From NCBI RefSeq assembly GCF_014649955.1, contig NZ_BMUA01000003.1:124001-188000 (forward strand): a DNA stretch of 64,000 bases, in the 5' to 3' direction. The first letter of the stretch is position 1, and each line of letters begins with the position of its first letter. Under the pieces are notes generated by a model, which saw nothing but the letters and a program-made list of their open reading frames with translations, ran no database searches and was not told where the DNA came from. Of the stretch, positions 45,455-53,432 are shown one piece after another. The translations under genes were made by a program, and so were the position numbers. Source of the DNA: Streptomyces violascens. Lineage in GTDB: Bacteria; Actinomycetota; Actinomycetes; Streptomycetales; Streptomycetaceae.

Positions 45455-46147
45455 ATGATGCGGAATGCGGTGCGGGGCGCGGTCGCGGCGGCGCTGGTGG
45501 CGGCGGTATTGACGGGGTGCGGGGAGGAGAAGGAGTCGACGGCAGCGCAGGGCCCGTCACAGAGCCCGGCGCAGGTCCCGTCGCAGAGCCCGTCGGCCTC
45601 GGCGAAGCCGTCCGAAAAACCGTCCCCCTCTCAGGGCGGGGACTCGACAGCGAAGGACGGCAAGGTGGGGGCGGCGGGTTCGGCCTGCACCCTGCCCGCG
45701 TCCTTCGACCTGGCGCCCCAGTGGAAGCCGAAGCCGGTCCACGTCGAGGCGGACTCGCCCGTGGCCGGGCTCGCCAAGAAGGGCCCGTTCACGATGGCCT
45801 GCGAGATCGACGCGAAGCCCGCGGGGAACATCGGCTTCCTGCGCGCCTGGACCGAGGACGCCAAGTCCGGCACGCCCCGCGCGGCCCTGGAGGCATACGT
45901 GGGCGCCGACAAGACGGCGAGCAAGGCGACGTACAAGGAGATCAAGGCGGGCACGCTTCCCGCCGCCGAGGTCACTTACGAGACGTACAGCAAGCTCCTT
46001 GACAGGTCGAAGCGCGAGACCGCCCTGGCGGTCGTCACCCCGAAGGGCACGCTCGTCCTGCACCTGGGCGGCTGGGACACCGAGGAACACCAGGAGATGC
46101 TCCCGGCGTACGAGCTGGCGAAGACCAGCATGCGGGCCACCTCGTAA
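45455..46147 (+). CDS. Secreted lipoprotein of unknown function
   Basis: A 230-residue protein with a signal peptide ending in the lipobox LTGC (residues 19-22, C22 as lipidation site). A Ser/Pro/Lys-rich linker of about 50 residues, typical of lipoproteins crossing the cell wall, follows. The globular part begins GSACTLPASFDLAPQWKPKPV and ends with ETALAVVTPKGTLVLHLGGWD. Two cysteines (CTLP and MACEID) may form a disulphide. This resembles the lipoprotein family found next to Scr1-type genes in Streptomyces, but I cannot name it. Start ATG 45455 follows GGGGCGGGGG. A perfect 10-bp hairpin follows the stop. Confidence 0.85.
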   Translation: MMRNAVRGAVAAALVAAVLTGCGEEKESTAAQGPSQSPAQVPSQSPSASAKPSEKPSPSQGGDSTAKDGKVGAAGSACTLPASFDLAPQWKPKPVHVEADSPVAGLAKKGPFTMACEIDAKPAGNIGFLRAWTEDAKSGTPRAALEAYVGADKTASKATYKEIKAGTLPAAEVTYETYSKLLDRSKRETALAVVTPKGTLVLHLGGWDTEEHQEMLPAYELAKTSMRATS

Positions 46148-46172
46148 TCCGTACGCTGAGCGAGCGTACGGA
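46148..46172 (+). terminator. Hairpin after the lipoprotein gene
   Basis: TCCGTACGCT and AGCGTACGGA (10 bp, perfect) with loop GAGCG, starting at the base after the stop. There is no T-run. It may end transcription before the XRE gene, 84 bp further on. Confidence 0.6.
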
Positions 46173-46255
46173 CACGGAGGGTGGACGGTACGGTCGCGAG
46201 CGGTCACCCTGGGTGAGTTGAGCGGGGAGATCAACTCACCGGAAGGTGGCCGCAC

Positions 46256-47092
46256 ATGACCGAGGACTGGGAGTACGGCGCGGGCGAGCCCGTTTCGTCC
46301 GACAGCCTGAAGACGTTCGGGGCGTTCGTCCAGGGCCTGCGCGAACACGCCGGCCTCACCCGCGAGGAACTCGCAGCGGTGGTCCGCTTCTCCAAACACA
46401 CCGTGGAATCAATCGAGTTGGGCCGCCGCATGCCGGACCTGGACTTCGTGGACCGGGCGGAGCCTGCGCTGGGCGGGACGGGGGCGCTGAGGAGGGCGTA
46501 CCGGCATCTGACCCGGCATCCTGGGTTGGCGGCGTGGTTCCGGCAGTGGGCGAGGTATGAGCGGCTCGCGGACAGCCTGGACACGTACGAGTGTCGGTTG
46601 GTGCCAGGCCTGTTGCAGTCGGAGGCGTACGCGCGCGTAACCTTCGGCAGCGCCCTTCCCCCGCTGACCGACGAGGAGTTGGAGGCCAAGGTGGTGGCCC
46701 GCATGGAGCGACAGCGGCTCCTGTGCGCCCGCCCCCACGCCTCGTACAGCTTCGTCGTCGAGGAGCACGTCTTCCGACGCGGCCTCGGCGGACCGGAGAT
46801 CACACGCGGCCTGTTGGACCATGTGCTGACTCTCACCGAGCCTCGCAATGTGGTGTTGCAGATCATGCCGTTGGAATCCACGGAGCACGCCGGGCTCGCG
46901 GGCCCAGTGCAGCTGGTGGAGCTACCCGACGGCCGTCGACACGCTTATTCCGAGGGCCAGTTGAACGGCCGCCTGATCTCCGACCCAAATGAGGTGGCGC
47001 TGCTCTACCGCCTGTATGCGACACTGCGCTCGCAGGCTCTCACCCCTGCTAAGTCAAGGGGCCTGCTGGAGCGAATCCGAGGAGCCCTATGA
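46256..47092 (+). CDS. XRE-type regulator with DUF5753 (Scr1 family)
   Basis: A 278-residue protein. The N-terminal helix-turn-helix is FGAFVQGLREHAGLTREELA, then VRFSKHTVESIELGRRMPD, residues about 21-60. The remainder is the DUF5753 ligand-like domain, with WFRQWARYERLADSLDTYEC, LVPGLLQSEAYARV and HVLTLTEPRNVVLQIMP. It precedes the DUF397 gene with a four-base overlap (47089-47092). In Streptomyces this gene pair resembles Scr1/Scr2, described as a toxin-antitoxin-like pair; here the HTH protein probably acts with or is modulated by DUF397. The ATG 46256 follows GGAAGGTGGCC. Confidence 0.9.
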   Translation: MTEDWEYGAGEPVSSDSLKTFGAFVQGLREHAGLTREELAAVVRFSKHTVESIELGRRMPDLDFVDRAEPALGGTGALRRAYRHLTRHPGLAAWFRQWARYERLADSLDTYECRLVPGLLQSEAYARVTFGSALPPLTDEELEAKVVARMERQRLLCARPHASYSFVVEEHVFRRGLGGPEITRGLLDHVLTLTEPRNVVLQIMPLESTEHAGLAGPVQLVELPDGRRHAYSEGQLNGRLISDPNEVALLYRLYATLRSQALTPAKSRGLLERIRGAL

Positions 47093-47331
47093 GCGCCAGT
47101 GAACTCGCCTGGTTCAAGTCCAGTTACAGCAGCCCCCAGGGCGACAGCTGCGTAGAAGTCGCCCTCGCCTGGCACAAGTCGAGCTACAGCAGCGGCCAGG
47201 GCGACAACTGCGTAGAGGTCGCCGTCTGCCCCGCCACCGTCCACGTACGCGACTCCAAGGACAAGCAGGGTCCGCAGTTCGCCGTCTCGGCGGAGGCGTG
47301 GACCGCGTTCGTCACTGCGTGCGGCGTCTGA
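47089..47331 (+). CDS. DUF397 protein with duplicated motif
   Basis: An 80-residue protein. The DUF397 signature occurs twice in tandem: WFKSSYSSPQGDSCVEVA (residues 8-25) and WHKSSYSSGQGDNCVEVA (28-45). A single second half, RDSKDKQGPQFAVSAEAW, follows. Normal DUF397 proteins are about 60 residues with one signature, so this gene carries an internal duplication. It overlaps the XRE gene by four bases and is translationally coupled to it. Cys positions are conserved in both copies. The gene stops two bases before the convergent ispE stop. Confidence 0.88.
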   Translation: MSASELAWFKSSYSSPQGDSCVEVALAWHKSSYSSGQGDNCVEVAVCPATVHVRDSKDKQGPQFAVSAEAWTAFVTACGV

Positions 47332-47333
47332 AC

Positions 47334-48236
47334 TCAGACAGGCAGCACCGTGGCCCCCGGGGCCGGTGACGAGGTGATCCTGGCGGTGCGGCAGGTGCCG
47401 GAGGCGGTGAGGGCTGCCGCTACCTGCTGGGCCGACTCCGGGTCGGCGCACAGGAAGGCCGTCGTCGGGCCCGAGCCCGAGACCAGGGTGGCCAGGGCGC
47501 CCGCCTGCCTGCCCGTTTCCAGGGTGTCCGCGAGGGAGGGGCGCAGGGAGAGCGCGGCGGGCTGGAGGTCGTTGGTGAGGGCGGCCGCGAGGGCCTTCGG
47601 GTCGCCGGTGCGCAGTGCGTCAAGGAGGGCCGGGGAGGCGACGGGTTCGGAGGCGTCCGGGGTGAGGCGGTCGAACTCGCGGTACACCGCCGGGGTGGAG
47701 AGGCCGCCGTCCGCCACCGCGAACACCCAGTGGAAGGTGCCGCCCACTTCCAGCGGGGTGAGTTTCTCGCCGCGTCCCGTTCCGAGGGCTGCTCCGCCGA
47801 CCAGACTGAAGGGCACGTCGCTGCCCAACTCGGCGCAGATGTCGAGGAGTTGGGACTGAGAGGCGTCCGTGCCCCAGAGCGCGTCGCAGGCGAGGAGCGC
47901 GCCCGCGCCGTCCGCGCTGCCGCCTGCCATGCCGCCCGCGACGGGGATGTCCTTGTCGATGTGGATGTGGACGTTGGGCTCGATGCCGTGGCGGGCCGCG
48001 AGGAGTTCCGCCGCGCGGGCGGCCAGGTTCGTACGGTCCAGGGGGACCTGTGCCGCGTCCGGGCCCGTGCAGGTGATGCGGAGCTCGTCGGCGGGGGTCA
48101 CCGTGACGGTGTCGTAGAGGGCGACGGCGAGGAAGACGTTGGCCAGGTCGTGGAACCCGTCGGGGCGGGCGGGGCCCACGGCCAGCTGGGCGTTGACCTT
48201 GGCGGGGACGCGGACGGTGACGGTGCGGGGGGTCAC
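47334..48236 (-). CDS. ispE: 4-diphosphocytidyl-2-C-methyl-D-erythritol kinase
   Basis: A 300-residue GHMP kinase of the MEP isoprenoid pathway that phosphorylates CDP-ME at the 2-hydroxyl. The start RVPAKVNAQLAVG carries the catalytic lysine (K13). The ATP loop is PVAGGMAGGSADGAGA (99-114), and the third GHMP motif LVSGSGPTTAFL stands near residue 264. Length is normal. Start is GTG 48236. It lies in front of rsmA on the same strand, separated by a 344-bp repeat region. The neighbourhood rsmA-ispE is conserved in actinobacteria. The first nine residues contain two valine start candidates; GTG gives the usual N-terminus. Confidence 0.94.
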   Translation of the reverse strand: MTPRTVTVRVPAKVNAQLAVGPARPDGFHDLANVFLAVALYDTVTVTPADELRITCTGPDAAQVPLDRTNLAARAAELLAARHGIEPNVHIHIDKDIPVAGGMAGGSADGAGALLACDALWGTDASQSQLLDICAELGSDVPFSLVGGAALGTGRGEKLTPLEVGGTFHWVFAVADGGLSTPAVYREFDRLTPDASEPVASPALLDALRTGDPKALAAALTNDLQPAALSLRPSLADTLETGRQAGALATLVSGSGPTTAFLCADPESAQQVAAALTASGTCRTARITSSPAPGATVLPV

Positions 48237-48580
48237 GTGGCTCCTTCAGGTGCGGGCGGCTTCATTTTCCCCCACCCCGCCCCTTCCCGAGACCCGCCGG
48301 GGGTGGGGGTGTGCTGAGCTGGACCCCTGGGGCTCCGCCCCAGACCCCGTATCGCGCCTGAAGGGCGCTCGTCCTCAAACGCCGGACGGGCTGGAGGTGC
48401 CTGCATGGGCACCCTGCCAAGGACGACCCTGTTAGGGGCGCGGGGAACTGCGCGACCAGCCACGCACGGTCCGCAGTCGAACCATGAGCGCGAAGCGCCC
48501 CCGGCGGGTTTCGGGAAGGGGCGGGGAGGGGCCTCCCGGGGTCTGGGGCGGAGCCCCGGCGCACCCTGACCAGGCGGGCG
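48237..48580 (+). repeat. Dispersed intergenic repeat, copy D, best preserved
   Basis: This 344-bp gap between rsmA and ispE holds a unit of 233 bp (48327-48559). Its ends are 23-bp inverted repeats matching at 22 positions (48327-48349 and 48537-48559), built around GGGGCTCCGCCCCAGACCCC. The interior carries CGCCTGAAGGGCGCTCGTCC, CAAACGCCGGACGGGCTG, GGGGCGCGGGGAACTGCGCG and CACGGTCCGCAG. The short stretch 48237-48326 is GC-rich with no gene. The ispE promoter must lie at or inside it. Confidence 0.8.
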
Positions 48581-49444
48581 CTAAGCCGGCCGGTTCTCCG
48601 CGATCGACGCGAACTCCTCCACCGTCAGCGCCTCGCCGCGCGCCTGGGGGGAGACTCCCGCCGCGACCAGGGCCGCCTCCGCGGCGGCGGGCGAGCCCGC
48701 CCAGCCCGACAGCGCCGCCCGCAACGTCTTGCGGCGCTGCGCGAACGCCGCGTCCACGACCGCGAACACCTCCGCCTTGGAGGCCGTCGTGTCCACCGGC
48801 ACGGTGCGCCGCACCAGTGACACGAGACCCGAGTCCACGTTCGGCGCCGGCCAGAACACGTTGCGGCCGATCGAGCCCGCCCGCTTCACGTCCGCGTACC
48901 AGTTCGCCTTCACCGAAGGCACCCCGTACACCTTGTTGCCCGGCTTCGCCGCGAGGCGGTCCGCCACCTCCGCCTGGACCATCACCAGCGTGCGCTCGAT
49001 GCTCGGGAAGCGGTCCAGCATGTGCAGGAGGACCGGGACCGCCACGTTGTACGGGAGGTTCGCCACCAGTGCCGTGGGGGGCGGGCCCGGCAGGTCCTGG
49101 ACCTGCATCGCGTCCGAGTGGACAAGGGAGAAACGGTCCGCTCGGGCCGGCATGCGGGCCGCGATCGTCGAGGGGAGCGCCGATGCCAGCACGTCGTCGA
49201 TCTCCACCGCCACCACCCGGTCCGCCGCTTCGAGCAGCGCCAGGGTCAGCGAGCCCAGGCCCGGGCCCACCTCCACCACCACGTCGTCGGGGCGGACCTC
49301 GGCGGTCCGCACGATGCGGCGGACCGTGTTGGCGTCGATGACGAAGTTCTGGCCGCGCTGCTTGGTGGGGCGTACGCCAAGCGCTGCGGCCAGTTCGCGG
49401 ATGTCGGCGGGGGTAAGGAGTGCGTCGGGCTCAGTGGTGCTCAC
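48581..49444 (-). CDS. rsmA: 16S rRNA dimethyladenosine transferase
   Basis: A 287-residue enzyme (KsgA) dimethylating A1518 and A1519 of 16S rRNA. Motif X/I appears as [14 protein letters not shown] (28-41) followed by the SAM loop [10 protein letters not shown] (58-67). The catalytic NLPY motif appears as [13 protein letters not shown] near residue 122. Length is normal. Start GTG 49444 overlaps the stop of rpfB by four bases (49441-49444), so translation is coupled. This order rpfB-rsmA is common in actinobacteria, with ispE following. Confidence 0.95.
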   Translation of the reverse strand: MSTTEPDALLTPADIRELAAALGVRPTKQRGQNFVIDANTVRRIVRTAEVRPDDVVVEVGPGLGSLTLALLEAADRVVAVEIDDVLASALPSTIAARMPARADRFSLVHSDAMQVQDLPGPPPTALVANLPYNVAVPVLLHMLDRFPSIERTLVMVQAEVADRLAAKPGNKVYGVPSVKANWYADVKRAGSIGRNVFWPAPNVDSGLVSLVRRTVPVDTTASKAEVFAVVDAAFAQRRKTLRAALSGWAGSPAAAEAALVAAGVSPQARGEALTVEEFASIAENRPA

Positions 49445-50838
49445 CGATACAGCCTACGGCCGCAGTGCGGCCACGGGCTCGCTCCCCTGCTCACGAACAG
49501 CTTCTTCGCCCGGAACGTCTGCTCGCCGGCCGGTGCCTGCTCGGGCCGCCCGCTGCCGCCGAGCGCGTGCCAGGTGCCCGCGTCGAACTGGTAGAGCCCG
49601 CCGTAGGTGCCCGACGGGTCGAGCGCGCCCGGGCGGCCGCCCGACTCGCAGTGCGCCAGGCCGCTCCAGTTGAGGTGGTCCGCGCCCCCCACCGACGTGG
49701 GCAGCGCCTTGGTGCCGACCTTGACCTGCTGGGTCACCGGTTCGCGCACGATCTCCGAGTCGATCTTCTTCGGCCTCTGCTTGACCCCGTTGACCGTACG
49801 CAGCGCGTACGTGACCCTGCGGGCGCCCTTCTCGCCCTGGCGGACCACGACCTGCGTACCCGCGAACAGCGTGTCGTCCTTGGTCTTCTCGACGGTGAAG
49901 GGGATCGGCTCCTCGCGCACCTCCTTCGTTCCGCTGATCCGCATGACCGTGACCGTCTGGCCGTCGTGCGGGAAGGAGAACGGGGTGACGGACGTCGTGT
50001 CCTGGCCCTGCAGCGAGATGCCCGCTTCCTGAAGAGCCTCGGCGACCGTGGCCGCGTTGGTGCGCAGGGTGCTTTCGCGGCCGTCCGCGAGGAAGGTCAC
50101 CGAGCGTTCGGTGCGTACCTCCAGGGTGAGGCCCGCGCGGCCGATCTCCGAGGAGCGGGACGCCGACAGATAGGCGCCCTCGGCGCGCACCCCGAGCTGG
50201 CGCAGGGCCCCGTCGACGGTGCGGGCGGTCGTCCACACCTGGCGGCGCTGTCCGTCCAGGGTGAGCTGGACCGGGCGGCCGTAGCGCACCACGACCTCGT
50301 CGCCGCCGGCGAGCCCGGCGGCGGGGCCGGGCGCCACGAGGTCGTGCGCCCCGACGGGCACGTGCTCGTCGGCGAGGAGTTCGTCGACGCTGTCGGCGAA
50401 GGTGTGCATCGTGCGCGGCACCCCGTCGACGGTGAGCCTGACGGCCTTGTCGCTGACGACGAATGCCGAGGTGCCGCCCGCCAGGAAGGCGACGACGAGG
50501 GCCTGCGGGAGGAGCCGGCGCAGCGCGTCGGGCCCGCCCGAGGACTTACGGCGCCGGGCCGCCCGGCGCGCCCCGGCCCGCCCGCCGGGCGCACCGTCCT
50601 GGCGTTCTTGGCGGGGCGGCAGGGGTTCGCGCGGCTCGGGGATGGACACCGGGGCGCCCAGGGTCTCGTGGTCGGCGTAGGAGGGCGTGAAGCCGTCGTA
50701 CCGGGGCACACGGGAGCCGAAGGGAGGCATGGAGGCCTCGGCGGCGCCCGTGGCGACGCCGTACGGAGGCGTTGCCGTGGCGGTCCCGGCGCGGTGCCCG
50801 CCGCGTGCGGCACGGTGACTGCCCTGCGAATTGCTCAC
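49441..50838 (-). CDS. rpfB: Resuscitation-promoting factor B
   Basis: A 465-residue cell-envelope protein. After a cytosolic Pro-rich N-terminus, one span lies at about residues 109-128. Three DUF348 repeats follow (for example [38 protein letters not shown] and [19 protein letters not shown]). A G5 domain then stands near residues 275-355. The C-terminal Rpf domain has the catalytic glutamate E398 in AHCESGG and ends [10 protein letters not shown], with a disulphide pair C397-C459. It cleaves peptidoglycan to restart growth and germination. The upstream 136 bp to tatD is the promoter region. It is GTG-started (50838) and coupled to rsmA. Confidence 0.95.
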   Translation of the reverse strand: MSNSQGSHRAARGGHRAGTATATPPYGVATGAAEASMPPFGSRVPRYDGFTPSYADHETLGAPVSIPEPREPLPPRQERQDGAPGGRAGARRAARRRKSSGGPDALRRLLPQALVVAFLAGGTSAFVVSDKAVRLTVDGVPRTMHTFADSVDELLADEHVPVGAHDLVAPGPAAGLAGGDEVVVRYGRPVQLTLDGQRRQVWTTARTVDGALRQLGVRAEGAYLSASRSSEIGRAGLTLEVRTERSVTFLADGRESTLRTNAATVAEALQEAGISLQGQDTTSVTPFSFPHDGQTVTVMRISGTKEVREEPIPFTVEKTKDDTLFAGTQVVVRQGEKGARRVTYALRTVNGVKQRPKKIDSEIVREPVTQQVKVGTKALPTSVGGADHLNWSGLAHCESGGRPGALDPSGTYGGLYQFDAGTWHALGGSGRPEQAPAGEQTFRAKKLFVSRGASPWPHCGRRLYR

Positions 50839-50974
50839 GACGCTCCAGGGTCCGGTCCGATGGTGCGGGCCGGGACACTAGCGGAGCAGCGGTCACTCTC
50901 CAAAGCAACTCGACTACACAGTGTCGTGGCACTACCCTGTGCGCCGCCCGACGACGGGCGGATGCTGTTATCGG

Positions 50975-51847
50975 TCAGTAATCAAACGCACGCGCAGTGT
51001 TGTCCGCGATCGCCGCGGCCAGCGCGTCTTCACCGATGCCCTTTACGGCCGCCATCGCCCGCACCGTGACCGGAATGAGATACGGCGCATTGGGCCGTCC
51101 GCGGTACGGCGCGGGCGTGAGGAACGGCGCGTCGGTCTCCACAAGAACGAGTTCCAGTGGGGCGACCTTGAGAGCGTCGCGCAGCGGCTGGGCGTTTTTG
51201 AAGGTCACGTTTCCCGCGAAGGACATGAAGTACCCGGATTCGGCGCAGAGTTCGGCCATTTCCGCGTCGCCGGAATAACAGTGGAAGACCGTACGTTCGG
51301 GGGCGCCTTCCTCGCGCAGAATACGGAGCACATCGGCGTGCGCCTCGCGATCGTGGATGACGAGCGCCTTGCCCTGCCGCTTGGCGATCTCGATGTGCGC
51401 CCGGAAGGACCGCTCCTGGGCGGCCTTGCCCTCGGGTCCGGTGCGGTAGTAGTCGAGGCCGGTCTCGCCGACGCCCTTGACCCAGGGCAGAGCGGCGAGC
51501 CGCTCGATCTCGGCGAGGGCCTCGTCCAGCGCGCCCTCGCCGCCGGGGCCGCGCGCGCCCTGACGCGACCAGCCGTCGGGGTCTCCGTGGACGATCCGGG
51601 GGGCTTCGTTGGGGTGCAGGGCGACGGCGGCGTGCACGGGCGCGTACGCCTCGGCGGTCTCCGCCGCCCACCGGGAGCCCTTCACGTCGCAGCCCACCTG
51701 GATCACGGTGGTGACGCCCACGGCCGCGGCCTTCTCCAGGGCCTGTTCGACCGTGCCGTCCTGCATGTCCAGGTGGGTGTGCGAATCGGCCACCGCGACT
51801 CCGAGCGGTTCCGGCAGCGGCGGCGGGGCATCCTTGGCGGCACTCAT
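50975..51847 (-). CDS. tatD: TatD-family metal-dependent hydrolase (DNase)
   Basis: A 290-residue TIM-barrel hydrolase. Metal ligands are visible in ADSHTHLDM (H23, H25), in VGETGLDYY (E), in VIHDREAH (H), in FHCYSGD (H) and in VETDAPFL (D), the full set for a dinuclear site. TatD enzymes have 3'-to-5' DNase/RNase activity and act in DNA repair. The gene lies between rpfB and the zinc-ribbon gene on the same strand. The last residues (TARAFDY) end as usual. Start ATG 51847 gives MSAAKDAPPP, a short unstructured leader of about 20 residues. Confidence 0.92.
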   Translation of the reverse strand: MSAAKDAPPPLPEPLGVAVADSHTHLDMQDGTVEQALEKAAAVGVTTVIQVGCDVKGSRWAAETAEAYAPVHAAVALHPNEAPRIVHGDPDGWSRQGARGPGGEGALDEALAEIERLAALPWVKGVGETGLDYYRTGPEGKAAQERSFRAHIEIAKRQGKALVIHDREAHADVLRILREEGAPERTVFHCYSGDAEMAELCAESGYFMSFAGNVTFKNAQPLRDALKVAPLELVLVETDAPFLTPAPYRGRPNAPYLIPVTVRAMAAVKGIGEDALAAAIADNTARAFDY

Positions 51848-51907
51848 ACGGGCGATCCTACGAAAGGGGCGCGCCCCCGTCGCGACCGGTCACGCAGGTG
51901 CGGGCAC

Positions 51908-52276
51908 CTACTTCCGGTGGAAGGGGTGCAGCAGGTCCGAAAGGTGCCAGTGGTGCTCCGGCTTCGCGGTCGCGTCGGCCTCGTCCTGGGGTGCGGGCTG
52001 TGTCGGCGCGGGGGCACGGTACTGGACCATCCCCTGCTGTGCGGACGACACCCGCCCGGCACGCATGATGCGCACCACGTGCCCGCCGCAGTTGAGGCAG
52101 GTGGGGGCGGACAGCGGGGACGGCACCCGTTCGCCGTTGGCCTTGTATATGACGAATGCCTGGCCAGTGGCGTCGGTGTGGTGCTCTATTTCGTACGCCT
52201 GTTCCCAGCCATATCCACACCTCATGCACGCGAAGGCATATGCCTCGTGTGCCGTGGTCTCAGCGATCTCACTCAT
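51908..52276 (-). CDS. Zinc-ribbon protein of unknown function
   Basis: A 122-residue protein with a CxxC pair at C17-C20 (ACMRCGYGWEQ) and a second at C60-C63 (TCLNCGG), which together would bind zinc as a ribbon. In between is a strand-rich region (AYEIEHHTDATGQAFVIYKA). The C-terminal half is Pro/Gln-rich and ends in EHHWHLSDLLHPFHRK. No enzyme motif is seen. It precedes tatD on the same strand by 60 bp. Directly before the start lie a perfect inverted repeat, then tandem 12-mers (52306-52329). The ribosome-binding site AGAGGAG abuts the hairpin. Streptomyces proteins of this type are widely conserved and uncharacterised. Confidence 0.75.
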   Translation of the reverse strand: MSEIAETTAHEAYAFACMRCGYGWEQAYEIEHHTDATGQAFVIYKANGERVPSPLSAPTCLNCGGHVVRIMRAGRVSSAQQGMVQYRAPAPTQPAPQDEADATAKPEHHWHLSDLLHPFHRK

Positions 52277-52288
52277 GTGCCGGCTCCT

Positions 52289-52329
52289 CTTGTCCGCTGG
52301 ACAAGCTCTTGCGAGCGCTCTTGCGAGCG
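52289..52329 (-). promoter_or_regulatory. Hairpin and tandem 12-mers upstream of the zinc-ribbon gene
   Basis: CTTGTCC-GCT-GGACAAG (52289-52305) is a perfect 7-bp hairpin ending 12 bp before the start codon. In the transcript its second arm runs into the AGAGGAG ribosome-binding site. Next to it, CTCTTGCGAGCG is repeated twice without gap (52306-52329). Both could bind a regulator or fold. Confidence 0.5.
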
Positions 52330-52468
52330 GGGGCGAAAGCGTCCCCGATCCAGGAGACGCCTTTCGCTGCCAAAACGCATCAGGGGCTGTCGAGAGTTGG
52401 CGTGGTCTTGGCCTTTCCTAGGGCTGCGTGCATTTCCCTGCCCCGGTGCGCGGCCTGCGTTTTACTTT

Positions 52469-53356
52469 TTACGATAGTCCTTTACCTGCCGCGGGGCCCT
52501 GGCGTGCCGCATTCTTTGCCGCCACCACCGCGTCGAAGACCTCGCGCTTGGGTAGACCCGTCTCGACGGCGACGGCCGCGATGGCCTCCTTGCGCCGCTC
52601 CCCCGCCTCTTCCCGGACCTGCACGCGCCTGACCAGCTCGGCTTCGTCCAGATCGGCGGGGCCCGTCTCGGGCGCGCCCTCGACCACGATCGTGATCTCG
52701 CCGCGCACGCCCTCGGCCGCCCACTGGGCCAGGTCCTCGAGCGGGCCGCGCTTGACCTCCTCGTACGTCTTGGTCAGCTCCCTGCACACCGCCGCGCGCC
52801 GCCCGGCGCCGAACACCTCGGCCATCGCGGCCAGGGTGTCGTCGAGCCGGTGCGGGGCCTCGAAGTAGACCAGCGTGCGCCGCTCGTCGGCGACCTCGCG
52901 AAGCCTGCCCAGGCGCTCGCCGGCCTTGCGGGGCAGGAACCCCTCGAAGCAGAAGCGGTCCACGGGAAGCCCGGACAGGGCGAGGGCGGTGAGCACCGCC
53001 GAGGGGCCCGGCACGGCCGTGACCTTGATGTCCTTCTCGACGCAGGCCGCGACCAGGCGGTACCCGGGGTCGGAGACCGACGGCATGCCCGCATCCGTGA
53101 CGAGCAGCACCCGGGCGCCGCCTTCGAGGGCCTCGACCAGTTCGGGGGTGCGCGCGGACTCGTTGCCCTCGAAGTAGGAGACGACCCGGCCCTGGGTGTG
53201 CACGCCGAGCGCCTGGGTCAGCCGGCGCAGCCGCCGGGTGTCCTCGGCGGCGACGACGTCGGCCCGCTCCAGTTCGGCGGCGAGCCGGGGCGGGGCGTCC
53301 GCGGTGTCGCCGATGGGGGTGCCTGCGAGTACGAGAGTTCCGGTCACACGAACCAT
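52469..53356 (-). CDS. rsmI: 16S rRNA (cytidine(1402)-2'-O)-methyltransferase
   Basis: A 295-residue tetrapyrrole-methylase-fold enzyme methylating C1402 of 16S rRNA. Family motifs are TLVLAGTPIGDTADAPPRL at the start, VVAAEDTRRLRRLTQALGV, the SAM-region VTDAGMPSVSDPGYRLV, PGPSAVLTALALSGLP and FEGFLPRKAGER. Length is normal. Start ATG 53356; GTG 53347 nine bases on has a good GAGGATGG before it and could equally be used. It stands divergent from pmt. The C-terminal helix contains EERRKEAIAAVA, typical for RsmI. Confidence 0.95.
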   Translation of the reverse strand: MVRVTGTLVLAGTPIGDTADAPPRLAAELERADVVAAEDTRRLRRLTQALGVHTQGRVVSYFEGNESARTPELVEALEGGARVLLVTDAGMPSVSDPGYRLVAACVEKDIKVTAVPGPSAVLTALALSGLPVDRFCFEGFLPRKAGERLGRLREVADERRTLVYFEAPHRLDDTLAAMAEVFGAGRRAAVCRELTKTYEEVKRGPLEDLAQWAAEGVRGEITIVVEGAPETGPADLDEAELVRRVQVREEAGERRKEAIAAVAVETGLPKREVFDAVVAAKNAARQGPAAGKGLS

Positions 53357-53432
53357 CCTCGCAGCCCGGCGGCGCCCGGGCCGCCGGGCCCGGCCACGGG
53401 ACTCGCACAGCCCGGTTCCCTACGATGGCGCG

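Noticed and set aside
50839..50974. Cyclic di-AMP riboswitch in front of rpfB
   Set aside because: Region is short (136 bp) and lacks the conserved ydaO/yuaA core; such riboswitches are known for rpfA-type genes instead.
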